Positions 21,319 through 33,060 of a DNA stretch of 64,000 bases are shown here, in pieces. A program made the translations under genes and the position numbers. Positions within the stretch are counted from its first letter, which is position 1, and each line of letters begins with the position of its first letter. The DNA comes from Hygrophila difformis (lineage: Eukaryota; Streptophyta; Magnoliopsida; Lamiales; Acanthaceae), in the NCBI GenBank assembly GCA_030278955.1, contig JAOANR010000003.1:49262902-49326901 (forward strand), written 5' to 3'. The notes under the pieces are model-generated. The model searched no databases. It was given only the letters and a program-made list of their open reading frames with translations, and was not told where the DNA came from.

Positions 21319-24037
21319 TAACCCAGGCCGGGATGCCACCGCCGCACCTCCCTTAGCAAGACACGGTTTCTCCGAGCTCACTAAAGAGATGCAAGGCTAT
21401 GGTTTTCAGTATTTAAAATATTCAAACAGCCCATTCATATATAATTTAAAGATAATTCATCAAAGTTGCAGCGGAATTTATAAATTGTGCAGCGGAAATA
21501 ATGTATAAGGGCCAACATGGCCAAAACACGGGTTAAACAGGCCCGTTCATGATGTAATCCCCAAAAATTCCCAGTATGCATATGATGATGCATATTCTTC
21601 ATTCTCTGTAAGAAAAAGGGGATAAATGGTTTGGGTCAGCAAAAACGCGCTGAGTAAGTTAACACATAGCATGGGTTAGGGGTTTCAAAGCCTTTAATTA
21701 TATTTAATAAAAAGATTTCTTGCTCAACAATGTTTAGTTTAGCCGGCAATCCGGCGGCCGCAGCCAATTTCATAAAATCTGAGCTTTTTAATATATTTCC
21801 CGTTACGCCATCATCTCAACAATATATCAGATAGCCGGTGATCCGGCGGCCGCAGCCAATATCTATAGTAACAGTTAGCCGGTGATCCGGCGGCCGCAGC
21901 CACTTTCAAAAGTATCACTTCTCAAAATATTTTTCGTTTCTTTTATAGTTCATCATTCACCAGGGCTCTTGTGACCGCAATCCTCATAATCAATATTTCC
22001 GCAGGAAAGCATTCAATCGCCCTTGGGGAATCTAACCCGCAAGAACTCAATACATCCTAGGGAATCAAACCCGTAGGAAAACATACGATCGCTCTTGGGG
22101 AATCTAACCCGCAAGAACTCAAATACATCATAGGGAATCAAACCCGCATGAATCATATTGATAATATCAAACTTGGTCACAAGTCCCCAATGTTTCAAAA
22201 GAATTCTTTTAAAGAAAATGTTTTTATTTGGTGTAACGGGATTTTTCAAAAGTATAGATATATCGTAATTCAACGTCTCGACCGTTTGTTTCGAATTTCA
22301 AAATCTCTTCGATTTAAAAATCATTTGGCGTCAAAGTTTACGCCTTTTTGGTTTAAAAATCCATTTCTTAGGCGATTGATCTGAAATTTGTACAGTATCT
22401 CAAAAACATCCCAATGAACAACTTTCGTGTTTTAAGTTTTTTGGAAAAACGATGGGAAGCATGTCAAAAATCGAGTTTTGTACAGAATCAAAAAGCTGTC
22501 AGGATTCAGGTTTGACAATATTAAAAGATTCGACTTTTTATCATATCAAATGGACTCCAAAAATTCTGAAATTTTACAGAGACATACTAGACATGATTTC
22601 CAACAACTTTTGTTTAGATCATGAAGATTGATTCGGCCTAGAAATGATAGGAATAAGCTCATCAAGTTCGGTTATGAAAACTGTCATCCTTTGAAAATTC
22701 TTAAAAACGCAGAATATGTCCGACACGATTTGGGGTATCAAAACTTGATGAAAATTTCTGAAATTTTTACACAATATAGATTAAGATCTTTGGATCAAAA
22801 TCTTAGTTTTGAGTTTTCAGGTTTGAACACTCGAAGTAAGAGTTTTGCTCGTCGAGTTTGATTAAGAAATCTGTCAAGGTTCTTGACTTCGGTACTAACG
22901 CAGATCGGATCGGCTCGAGTTCGGAGGCTCAAATCTCAACGAAAAATTCTAAAAACTTACAGTCATATTCCAAACTCATAGATCTACAATTCTTATGTTC
23001 AACTCCAATCCTAGATCGGCCTAGATCCAAGGTCAAAATAACCAACAAGATTGAGAGTGAAATCTGCCAAAGTTCTAAGATCCAGATTTAATACTCTTCG
23101 GTTTTGGGTTGGTTTCAGGTTTCAAAACATCATGAAAAATTATGAAATTTTTACAGAAGCTAGAATAATGTCTTAGAAACACTTTTCATGTTTTGAGTTT
23201 TCTTGTTTGAGCAGCTTTAGAGGTTTGAAAAATTCATACGAAAACGCTGCGTTGAGGGTTTCTCTTGTTGACAGATTTTTATTAACTTTCTTGAGTTGAA
23301 TCTCTATGTTTGGTTGCATTTTAAGTCACCCAAAACCATAGTAAGGTTAACTTACAGTGGGGATGATGTTTAGGAAGTCACGGGGTCGTCCGGAATCCAC
23401 GGAATGTCACGAACGAATCTCTTCCACCCGATCTATTCTTCCCTTGGCTCCGATTTGTGTTCGAATATGAAGATTCGTAAGTTAGGATGATGTTTATGAT
23501 CTTAAAACCATATGGAAACTTGATTAACATCTTACCAACAATCCAAAGCCTGCAATCCTTGATCTACACACTTCCTTGGTTGGATTTGGTTGCCGGAAAC
23601 TCGTCGGAAAGTCGCCGGAAGTTCGTCGGAAGAGTGTTTGGCTTTTGGGAGAGTTTTTGGAGAGTTTGGGGTGAATGATTGATGAAATGGCTGACAAATG
23701 GGGATAGGATTGATTACATAACGTCCAAAAAGATGCTACACCCGTGATAGATCGAGATTCCTCACTTGGGCCCCGAAAATTGGCGAGGAAGTCGCCAAAA
23801 CGCGACAAACGCAGCTGCTGCTGCGTCGGCGCGCAGTTGGCGCGCTATCCATGGGAACCCCGCGCGGGGTGCGCGCCGGCCCCGGCTGGGCTGCGGTCCG
23901 TGCCGGGCCGTGCGATCCGTCGGGCCTTTTCTCCTCTCTTTCGGACTTCTATCCTCCTACGTTTTCGGGCTCGATTTTTCGGGTCATTCTCGGGTCATAA
24001 ATTCTTATCTTAAGTTTATCTCGACTCAAATGAATTT
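21319..24037 (-). repeat. Element D LTR, left portion (split by E)
   Basis: Starts at TAACCCAGGCCGGGATGCC, lacking the terminal TGTAACACCCC part, and runs on the minus orientation to AATTT (24033-24037), the target duplication of E. It continues at 32528. Type-2 hairpins near 21740-21900 and a type-4 hairpin array at about 22022-22150 (GGGAATCTAACCC-like loops). In that part it resembles E more than D', so the LTR is a mosaic. Confidence 0.85.
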
Positions 24038-27000
24038 TGTAACACCCCGGTTTTGGTAACCCAGGCCGGGATGCCACCGCCACACCTCCCTAGCAAGACA
24101 CGGTTTCTCCGAGCTCACTAAAGAGATGCAAGGCTATGGTTTTTCAGAATTTAAAACATTTAAACCGCCCATTCATATATAATTTGAAAACAATATCATT
24201 ACAGTTGCAGCGGAAAATAATATTTACATATATAGTGCAGCGGAATTTAAATATAGGGCCAACATGGCCAAAACACGGGTTAAACAGGCCCGTTCATGCA
24301 AATTCTAGTCTAACGCAAAATTTAAAATATAATGTAATCCCCAAAAATTCCCAGTATGCATATGATGATGCATATTCTTCAACTCTGAAAGAAAAAAGAG
24401 GATAAATGGTTTGGGTCAGCAAAAACACGCTGAGTAAGTTAACACATAGCATGGGTTAGGGGTTTCAAAGCCTTTAATTAAATTAAAGGAAAAGATGTTT
24501 TGAGCTTTTAAAAATTCTTCCCGATACGCCACCATCTCAACAATATTTAATTTAGCCGACAATCCGGCGGCCGCAGCCAATTTCATAAAATCTGAGTTTT
24601 TTTAATATATATCCCGTTACGCCATCATCTCAACAATATACCATTTAGCCGGTGATCCGGCGGCCGCAGCCAATATCAAAAGTATCATTTAGCCGGTGAT
24701 CCGGCGGCCTCAGCCAATTTCAAAAGTATCATTTCTCAAAATGTTTTTCGTTTCTTTTATTATTCACCATTCACCAGGGCTCTTGTGACCGCAATCCTCA
24801 TAATCAATATTTTTCGCAGGAAATCATACAATCGCCCTTGGGGAATCTAACCCGCAAGAACTCAATACATCCTGGGGAATCTAACCCGCAGGAAAACATA
24901 CGATTGCCCTTGGGGAATCTAACCCGCAAGAACTCAAATACATCATTGGGAATCAAACCCGCATGAATCATATTGATAACGTCAAACTTGGTCACAAGTC
25001 CCCAATGTTTCAAAAGAATTCTTTTAAGGAAAATGTTTTTATTTGGTGTAACGGGATTTTTCAAAAAATATAGCTTTATCGTAATTCCAATGTCTCGATC
25101 GTTGTTTAAAAGATTTCAAAAATCGATCGATATCACAGTTTGCGCCTTTTTGGTTTAAAAATCCATTTCTTAGGCGATTGATTTGAAATTTTCACAGTAT
25201 CTCAAAAACATCCCAATGAACAACTTTTGTGTTTTAAGTTTTTCGGAAAAACGATGGGAAGCATGTCAAAAATCAAGTTTTCTACAGAAACAAAAAGCTG
25301 TCAGGATTCAGGTTTGACACCTCTCAAAGATTTGACTATTTGACATATCCAATGGACTTCAAAAATTCTGAAATTTTACAGAGACATACTAGACTTGATT
25401 TCCAACAACTTTTGTTTAGAACTCAAAGATTGGTTCGGACTAGAAATGATTGGAATAAGCTCATCAAGATCGGTTATGAAATCTGTCATCCTTTGACAAT
25501 TCTTAAAAACGCAGAATATGTTCGATACGATTTGGGGTATCAAAACTTGATGAAAATCTTTGAAATTTTTACACAATATAGCTTATGATCATTGAATCAA
25601 AATCTTAGTTTTGAGTTTTCAGGTTTGAACACTCGAAGTAATAGAATATGCTCATCGAGTTTGATTATGAAATCTGTCAAGGTTCGTGAATTCGGTTCTA
25701 ACGCAGATCGGATCGGCTCAGAGTTCGGAGGCTCAAATCTCAACGAAAAATTCTAAAAACTTACAGTAATGTTCTAAACTCATAGATCTACAACTTCTTA
25801 TGTTCAACACCAATCCTAGATCGGCTAGATCCAAGGTCAAAATAACCAACAAGATTGAGAGAGAATCTAGCACTAGTTCTAAGATCTAAGTCAATGGCAG
25901 GTCTGTTCTTGGGTCGTTTCAGGATACCAAAACACGATGAAAAATTCAGAAATTTTTACAGTAGCTAGATCAATGTCTTAGGAATCTTTTTCATGTTTTG
26001 AGTTTTATTGTTTGAGCAGCTTTAGAGGTTCGAAAAATTCATACGAAAACGCTGCGTTGAGGGTTTCTCTTGTTGACAGATTTTTATTAACTTTCTTGAG
26101 TTGAATCTCTATGTTTGGTTGCATTTTAAGTCACCCAAAACCATAGTAAGGTTAACTTACAGTGGGGATGATGTTTAGGAAGTCACGGGGTCGTCCGGAA
26201 TCCACGGGATGTCACGAACGAATCTCTTCCACCCGATTTATTCTTCCCTTGGCTCCGATTTGTGTTTGAATACGAAGATTCGTAAGTTAGGATGATGTTT
26301 ATGATCTTAAAATCATAAGGAAACTTGATTAACATCTTACCAACAATCCAAAGCCTGCAATCCTTGATCTACACACTTCCTTGGTTGGATTTGGTTGCCG
26401 GAAACTCGTCGGAAAGTCGCCGGAAGTTCGTCGGAAGAGTGTTTGGCTTTGGGAGAGTTTTGGGAGAGTTTTGGGGTGAATGATTGATGAGAATGGCTGA
26501 CAAATGGGGATATGATTGATTACATAATGTCCAAAAGATGCCACACCCGTGATAGATCAAGATTCCCACCTTTGGGACCCAAAAAATGGCAAAAAGTCGC
26601 CAAAAATGCATAATGCCCGACTGCTACAGTAGCTGCTACAGTAGCGTGCTACAGTAGCATGCTACAGTAACCTTTTTTTTTTTTTTTTTTTTAAATTTTT
26701 TTTTTTTTTTATATATATATATTAAGATTCTTATCTTAAAAAAAATCATAATGTGGGAATTTTTGTGATCTTGTAAGTCATACATAGCTTCAAAAAGGAA
26801 TATATTCTTTATTTGAAAATGACAAGATATGATTAATATTCCACCCTACAATTTCAAACCATAGTCAAATTATTCCCAATTATATTATGGCATTCTAGAA
26901 TAATCCCATAATAAAAAAAAAATATATGGGTAGAATGATTAATCAAGAATATATAGAAAATAGATAATTCTCATTATAATTTAAACATGTAAATATATAC

Positions 27001-27318
27001 ATGTATATACATGTGTACATGTTTGGAAAGATTATTTCAAGACCAAGGTATATATGTGTATATAAACTTGTATATGGATTTAAAATATTCTATGAACCAT
27101 ATACTTATTACACTTGATATTGAAATCCATTTATTTATTTGAAAAGACAAATATATATAATTTTTCAAAGTATGTTTTGTAGAAAATAATATACTAATCT
27201 TTAAGCACATATTTGAACATATAAATATATATAGATTTGATTAAAAATCTACTTAGTGAATTGATCAAAATATATATATGCATACATATATATATCGGGC
27301 AATTTCTATGGTATTACA
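24038..27318 (-). repeat. Element E 3' LTR (3281 bp)
   Basis: Opens TGTAACACCCCGGTTTTGG and ends TTCTATGGTATTACA on the plus strand. Contains a type-4 hairpin array (24837-24966), repeated GCTACAGTA motifs (about 26622-26668) and long T tracts (26670-26710). The promoter-proximal end (right side) is AT-rich with TATATA runs. Its start differs from that of A, B and C. Confidence 0.92.
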
Positions 27319-27334
27319 ATCTACCCTCCTTAAG
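27319..27334 (-). promoter_or_regulatory. Polypurine tract of element E
   Basis: Minus-strand CTTAAGGAGGGTAGAT immediately before the 3' LTR. A second, upstream tract plus LTR-start look-alike (AAGGGGGGGAGGATGTAATA) lies at about 27560-27583. Confidence 0.8.
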
Positions 27335-27698
27335 AATCAACTTCGTCCCCGAAGTTGCGCGACTTATTGACCGATTGATTGATTGTGGTTGTGTCATTGT
27401 GTTTTGTTGTTTGATATTATTCGACTGAACCCAGAATTGAAATTTCCAAGTTGCCTACGTACCCTGTGAAGGGATCAAGTCATTACGTAGTTCAAAAAGA
27501 ATTTATTTGGGATACAAAATAATTCGAGTTTCGAATTAAATGCTTATGCATTCTTACGGGGTATTACATCCTCCCCCCCTTAAGATTACAGTTATGTCCC
27601 CATAACTGCCTATGCATTATTCCCACGAAGGTTCGAGTATCATCGCCTATGATCCTTCCTCAATGAGCTGGTAAGTCAGCTTGATCAATGTCGTTCAA

Positions 27699-28772
27699 TC
27701 ATCCCATGGCTCTTCCTTGATTCCCTTGTTGAGGGTCTACCAGATCCAGCCTTTTCTCAATCATCTCTTCACGAACATTGCATTCTCTAATCATGTGGTC
27801 TTCCCCTCCACATCTATAACAAGTTCCGCGCCTTGGGCATTCGCGCACCAGATGGGCTTGGTGGCACTGCGAGCAACGTGGTATGACTGTATGACGTATG
27901 CCGTTTCTCCCATAATTGAAACCTTTATTCTTATTCTCCTTAAAATTGCCATTGCTAATGTTTCGATTCTTTTTCTCAAACTCTTGCGAGTCCTTGCTCG
28001 ACTCACCGGTTTCTTTACGCTTCAGTTGCTGGACTCGATCAATTGCTACAGCTCGATCGTAAACCGTCTGCAGGTTTGTGAATTTTCCTACTGCAAGTAT
28101 CTCCCGGATACTAAGGTTCAGACCCATCTCGAATTTCTGAGCCTTGTCAGAGTCAGTTGGTACTATCCTTGTAGCGAATCGCACCAATTCCTTGAATTTG
28201 GTGTAGTACTCTTGTACTGTTTGCGCTCCTTGTCTGAGGTTGATGAATTCCTCGTACTTTGCGGTCTTGGTGCTCAGTGGGTAGAATCTTTCTCTCAAGG
28301 CTTCCTTAAGTCCTTCCCAGGTATAGGATTCTTCATCTTCCTCTGAATTCGTTTGAAGGTTTTGCCACCACTCATCGGCTTCGCCTCCTAAGTAGTAGGT
28401 CGCTACATGTATCTTCTCCTCGTCGGGGCATTTGATAGCGTCCAAGAGTTTGTCAAAGGTACGGATCCAACCCTCCAACTTGGCCGGATCCTCTTGCCCG
28501 TCATAATGGGGTGGGTTGTAGGGGTTTACCAATGCCAAGTAGTTGGCTCGGGCTACTGGCGGAGGTATTGCCGCTTGTGCCCTATGCACCTCGGCATTGC
28601 CTAATGCTACGAGTACTTCTTCTACCGTCCTTAAACGTTCATCCATGTTGTTGGGAATAGGAGGCGCTCGATCTCCTACGTTCGGAGGAATCTTATTGTT
28701 GTTAGGTGCGTTTGGGAGATTAGTGTCAGTGCCGTTTGGGCTTACCTTCCTCAGTTTTCTTCTAGGTGCCAT
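27699..28772 (-). CDS. gag: Element E gag, intact (357 aa)
   Basis: Complete open gag starting MAPRRKLRKVSPNG at 28772, the start shared with B. Residues 42-60 form the conserved DERLRTVEEVLVALGNA helix. Capsid region about residues 84-240 with PAKLEGWIRTFDKLL, YYLGGEADEWW (126-136) and FYPLSTKTAKYEEF. Then a basic linker and two zinc knuckles, CSQCHQAHLVREC (300-312) and CYRCGGEDHMIREC (318-331). It ends in GNQGRAMG just where A has the start of the protease linker; past the stop a few further codons are recognisably homologous to A's protease linker before an abrupt join to the 3' non-coding region. It is the only undamaged capsid-type gag in the window and could assemble particles or be packaged by a helper. 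Expression is not shown. Confidence 0.9.
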   Translation of the reverse strand: MAPRRKLRKVSPNGTDTNLPNAPNNNKIPPNVGDRAPPIPNNMDERLRTVEEVLVALGNAEVHRAQAAIPPPVARANYLALVNPYNPPHYDGQEDPAKLEGWIRTFDKLLDAIKCPDEEKIHVATYYLGGEADEWWQNLQTNSEEDEESYTWEGLKEALRERFYPLSTKTAKYEEFINLRQGAQTVQEYYTKFKELVRFATRIVPTDSDKAQKFEMGLNLSIREILAVGKFTNLQTVYDRAVAIDRVQQLKRKETGESSKDSQEFEKKNRNISNGNFKENKNKGFNYGRNGIRHTVIPRCSQCHQAHLVRECPRRGTCYRCGGEDHMIRECNVREEMIEKRLDLVDPQQGNQGRAMG

Positions 28773-29233
28773 TTTCTGTTATAGAAGCACGCGAAGATGA
28801 GTTTTTAAGTGATCAAGATCTAGGACTAAGGCAAAGTTAGTCTTTAGCAAGCGCTCCTGAGTCAAGGTCAGGTCGAGTTCTAAGGTAGGAGTGTTTCTTA
28901 TCACCGATAATTCATATAAAAAGAGTTAGTGTAAATATTTATGTATGCATATGCATATGTGTCCCCCCAAAAAAAATTTTATGCACGCATTTATTTATCC
29001 ATGGGTTTTAAAATAAATTTATTCCATGGATAGATTAAAATAAGGATAAAAGGTTTGGGCCACTATATTGGGCCGAAAGAAATAAATTATTTGGGCTTTA
29101 AATAAAAACAAGGTTATTGGGCCAAAAATAATTTATTGGGCTTCTAAAAAAAAATTTTGGGCTAAAAATTTGGGCTTTAACTTCAAAATAATAATTGGGC
29201 TCTTTAAAATATAATAGCTTCAAAATAATCCGG

Positions 29234-29245
29234 GCTCTGATACCA
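29234..29245 (-). promoter_or_regulatory. Primer binding site of element E
   Basis: GCTCTGATACCA on the plus strand (complement of TGGTATCAGAGC), three bases from the 5' LTR at 29249. The leader between it and gag (28773-29233) is AT-rich with repeated GGGC(T/C) segments and no leader ORF. Confidence 0.9.
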
Positions 29246-29248
29246 ACT

Positions 29249-32200
29249 TGTAACACCCCGGTTTTGGTAACCCAGGCCGGGATGCCACCGCCACACCTCC
29301 CTAGCAAGACACGGTTTCTCCGAGCTCACTAAAGAGATGCAAGGCTATGGTTTTTCAGAATTTAAAACATTTAAACCGCCCATTCATATATAATTTGAAA
29401 ACAATATCATTACAGTTGCAGCGGAAAATAATATTTACATATATAGTGCAGCGGAATTTAAATATAGGGCCAACATGGCCAAAACACGGGTTAAACAGGC
29501 CCGTTCATGCAAATTCTAGTCTAACGCAAAATTTAAAATATAATGTAATCCCCAAAAATTCCCAGTATGCATATGATGATGCATATTCTTCAACTCTGAA
29601 AGAAAAAAGAGGATAAATGGTTTGGGTCAGCAAAAACACGCTGAGTAAGTTAACACATAGCATGGGTTAGGGGTTTCAAAGCCTTTAATTAAATTAAAGG
29701 AAAAGATGTTTTGAGCTTTTAAAAATTCTTCCCGATACGCCACCATCTCAACAATATTTAATTTAGCCGACAATCCGGCGGCCGCAGCCAATTTCATAAA
29801 ATCTGAGTTTTTTTAATATATATCCCGTTACGCCATCATCTCAACAATATACCATTTAGCCGGTGATCCGGCGGCCGCAGCCAATATCAAAAGTATCATT
29901 TAGCCGGTGATCCGGCGGCCTCAGCCAATTTCAAAAGTATCATTTCTCAAAATGTTTTTCGTTTCTTTTATTATTCACCATTCACCAGGGCTCTTGTGAC
30001 CGCAATCCTCATAATCAATATTTTTCGCAGGAAATCATACAATCGCCCTTGGGGAATCTAACCCGCAAGAACTCAATACATCCTGGGGAATCTAACCCGC
30101 AGGAAAACATACGATTGCCCTTGGGGAATCTAACCCGCAAGAACTCAAATACATCATTGGGAATCAAACCCGCATGAATCATATTGATAACGTCAAACTT
30201 GGTCACAAGTCCCCAATGTTTCAAAAGAATTCTTTTAAGGAAAATGTTTTTATTTGGTGTAACGGGATTTTTCAAAAAATATAGCTTTATCGTAATTCCA
30301 ATGTCTCGATCGTTGTTTAAAAGATTTCAAAAATCGATCGATATCACAGTTTGCGCCTTTTTGGTTTAAAAATCCATTTCTTAGGCGATTGATTTGAAAT
30401 TTTCACAGTATCTCAAAAACATCCCAATGAACAACTTTTGTGTTTTAAGTTTTTCGGAAAAACGATGGGAAGCATGTCAAAAATCAAGTTTTCTACAGAA
30501 ACAAAAAGCTGTCAGGATTCAGGTTTGACACCTCTCAAAGATTTGACTATTTGACATATCCAATGGACTTCAAAAATTCTGAAATTTTACAGAGACATAC
30601 TAGACTTGATTTCCAACAACTTTTGTTTAGAACTCAAAGATTGGTTCGGACTAGAAATGATTGGAATAAGCTCATCAAGATCGGTTATGAAATCTGTCAT
30701 CCTTTGACAATTCTTAAAAACGCAGAATATGTTCGATACGATTTGGGGTATCAAAACTTGATGAAAATCTTTGAAATTTTTACACAATATAGCTTATGAT
30801 CTTTGAATCAAAATCTTAGTTTTGAGTTTTCAGGTTTGAACACTCGAAGTAAGAGTTTTGCTCGTCGAGTTTGATTATGAAATCTGTCAAGGTTCTTGAC
30901 ATCGGTTCTAACGCAGATCGGATCGGCTCGAGTTCGGAGGTTCAAATCTCAACGATAAATTCTAAAAACTTGCAGAAATGTTCTAAACTCATAGATCTAC
31001 AACTTTCATGTTCAACACCAATCCTAGATCGGCCTAGATCCATGGTCAAAATAACCAACAAGATTGAGAGTGAAATCTGCCAAAGTTCTAAGATTCAGAT
31101 TTAATACTCTTCGGTTTTGGGTTGGTTTCAGGTTTCAAAACATCATGAAAAATTCCAAAATTTTTACAGAAGCTAAATCAAAGTCTTAGGAACACTTTTC
31201 ATGTTTTGAGTTTTATTGTTTGAGCAGCTTTAGAGGTTCGAAAAATTCATACGAAAACGCTGCGTTGAGGGTTTCTCTTGTTGACAGATTTTTATTAACT
31301 TTCTTGAGTTGAATCTCTATGTTTGGTTGCATTTTAAGTCACCCAAAACCATAGTAAGGTTAACTTACAGTGGGGATGATGTTTAGGAAGTCACGGGGTC
31401 GTCCGGAATCCACGGGATGTCACGAACGAATCTCTTCCACCCGATTTATTCTTCCCTTGGCTCCGATTTGTGTTTGAATACGAAGATTCGTAAGTTAGGA
31501 TGATGTTTATGATCTTAAAATCATAAGGAAACTTGATTAACATCTTACCAACAATCCAAAGCCTGCAATCCTTGATCTACACACTTCCTTGGTTGGATTT
31601 GGTTGCCGGAAACTCGTCGGAAAGTCGCCGGAAGTTCGTCGGAAGAGTGTTTGGCTTTGGGAGAGTTTTGGGAGAGTTTTGGGGTGAATGATTGATGAGA
31701 ATGGCTGACAAATGGGGATATGATTGATTACATAATGTCCAAAAGATGCCACACCCGTGATAGATCAAGATTCCCACCTTTGGGACCCAAAAAATGGCAA
31801 AAAGTCGCCAAAAATGCATAATGCCCGACTGCTACAGTAGCTGCTACAGTAGCGTGCTACAGTAGCATGCTACAGTAACCTTTTTTTTTTTTTTTTTTTA
31901 AATTTTTTTTTTTTTTATATATATATATTAAGATTCTTATCTTAAAAAAAATCATAATGTGGGAATTTTTGTGATCTTGTAAGTCATACATAGCTTCAAA
32001 AAGGAATATATTCTTTATTTGAAAATGACAAGATATGATTAATATTCCACCCTACAATTTCAAACCATAGTCAAATTATTCCCAATTATATTATGGCATT
32101 CTAGAATAATCCCATAATAAAAAAAAAATATATGGGTAGAATGATTAATCAAGAATATATAGAAAATAGATAATTCTCATTATAATTTAAACATGTAAAT

Positions 32201-32522
32201 ATATACATGTATATACATGTGTACATGTTTGGAAAGATTATTTCAAGACCAAGGTATATATGTGTATATAAACTTGTATATGGATTTAAAATATTCTATG
32301 AACCATATACTTATTACACTTGATATTGAAATCCATTTATTTATTTGAAAAGACAAATATATATAATTTTTCAAAGTATGTTTTGTAGAAAATAATATAC
32401 TAATCTTTAAGCACATATTTGAACATATAAATATATATAGATTTGATTAAAAATCTACTTAGTGAATTGATCAAAATATATATATGCATACATATATATC
32501 GGGCAATTTCTATGGTATTACA
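29249..32522 (-). repeat. Element E 5' LTR (3274 bp)
   Basis: Same boundaries and contents as the partner LTR; homopolymer lengths differ near 31880-31915. From about 30801 to 31197 it diverges from its partner (25590-25992) and instead matches D-type LTR sequence. Confidence 0.92.
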
Positions 32523-32527
32523 AATTT

Positions 32528-33060
32528 CATGTTCGAGATCTTAAGTCCGTCGGTCTCGGGTTCTTCGGCTTCCAATTCGTCGTCTTTTGATTCCCGTGCA
32601 ATAACTTGTTTCATTAAATTTCTTCCGACTTCACGGGTTCTTGGAATTAAAATTCTTTTCCTTATTAAATTTAATTCCAATTATTTTGACTCAATTCATG
32701 GAATGTCTTCGGGCTTCCTTTCCCTCTTTTATTCCATTTTGAATTTAAATCTATCGGCGCTTTATTTTCGAGCAATAATTTATTGTGATAAATTATTTTC
32801 TTCTTCTCGGAAATATTTCGACATTGATCGGAATAAATTTTATTCCCTTGGACGTCGATAAAAATCTGGGGTGTTACATCCTCCCCCCCTTAAGAATCAA
32901 CTTCGTCCTCGAAGTTGTGCTTCGGCTTTTCTCGCGTGAAGAGTTATGGTCCTTTTTGTTTACTATTTGCGATATTGTGTTATTGAATTATTGTTCGATT
33001 GTTGATCGTCGTTTGTTGTTTGATTATTGTTTGATTATTGTTTGATTATTGTTTGATTAT
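32528..33060 (-). repeat. Element D LTR end and truncated D interior
   Basis: The D LTR resumes with CATGTTCGAGATC and ends AATCTGGGGTGTTACA at 32878. The purine tract follows (plus-strand CCTCCCCCCCTTAAGAATC, 32880 onward), then about 180 bp of D 3' interior ending in four copies of GTTTGATTATT. At about 33055 it fuses to the middle of an F LTR in the opposite orientation at shared ATGTGCGG. The rest of D (gag, primer site, second LTR) is missing here. Confidence 0.82.

Larger units (their letters stand above)
24038..32522 (-). mobile_element. Element E: gag-only LTR retrotransposon inserted in D LTR
   Basis: LTRs at 24038-27318 and 29249-32522, minus orientation, perfect duplication AATTT (24033-24037, 32523-32527). 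The interior (27319-29248) has a purine tract, an intact gag and a primer site but no pol. The LTRs are almost identical except for one ~400-bp patch, indicating a young insertion with local conversion. Structurally complete for a non-autonomous element with an open gag. Confidence 0.94.

Noticed and set aside
27681..28346. A 221-codon plus-strand frame opposite E gag
   Set aside because: Antisense shadow of the intact gag; codon pattern and domain evidence support the minus strand.
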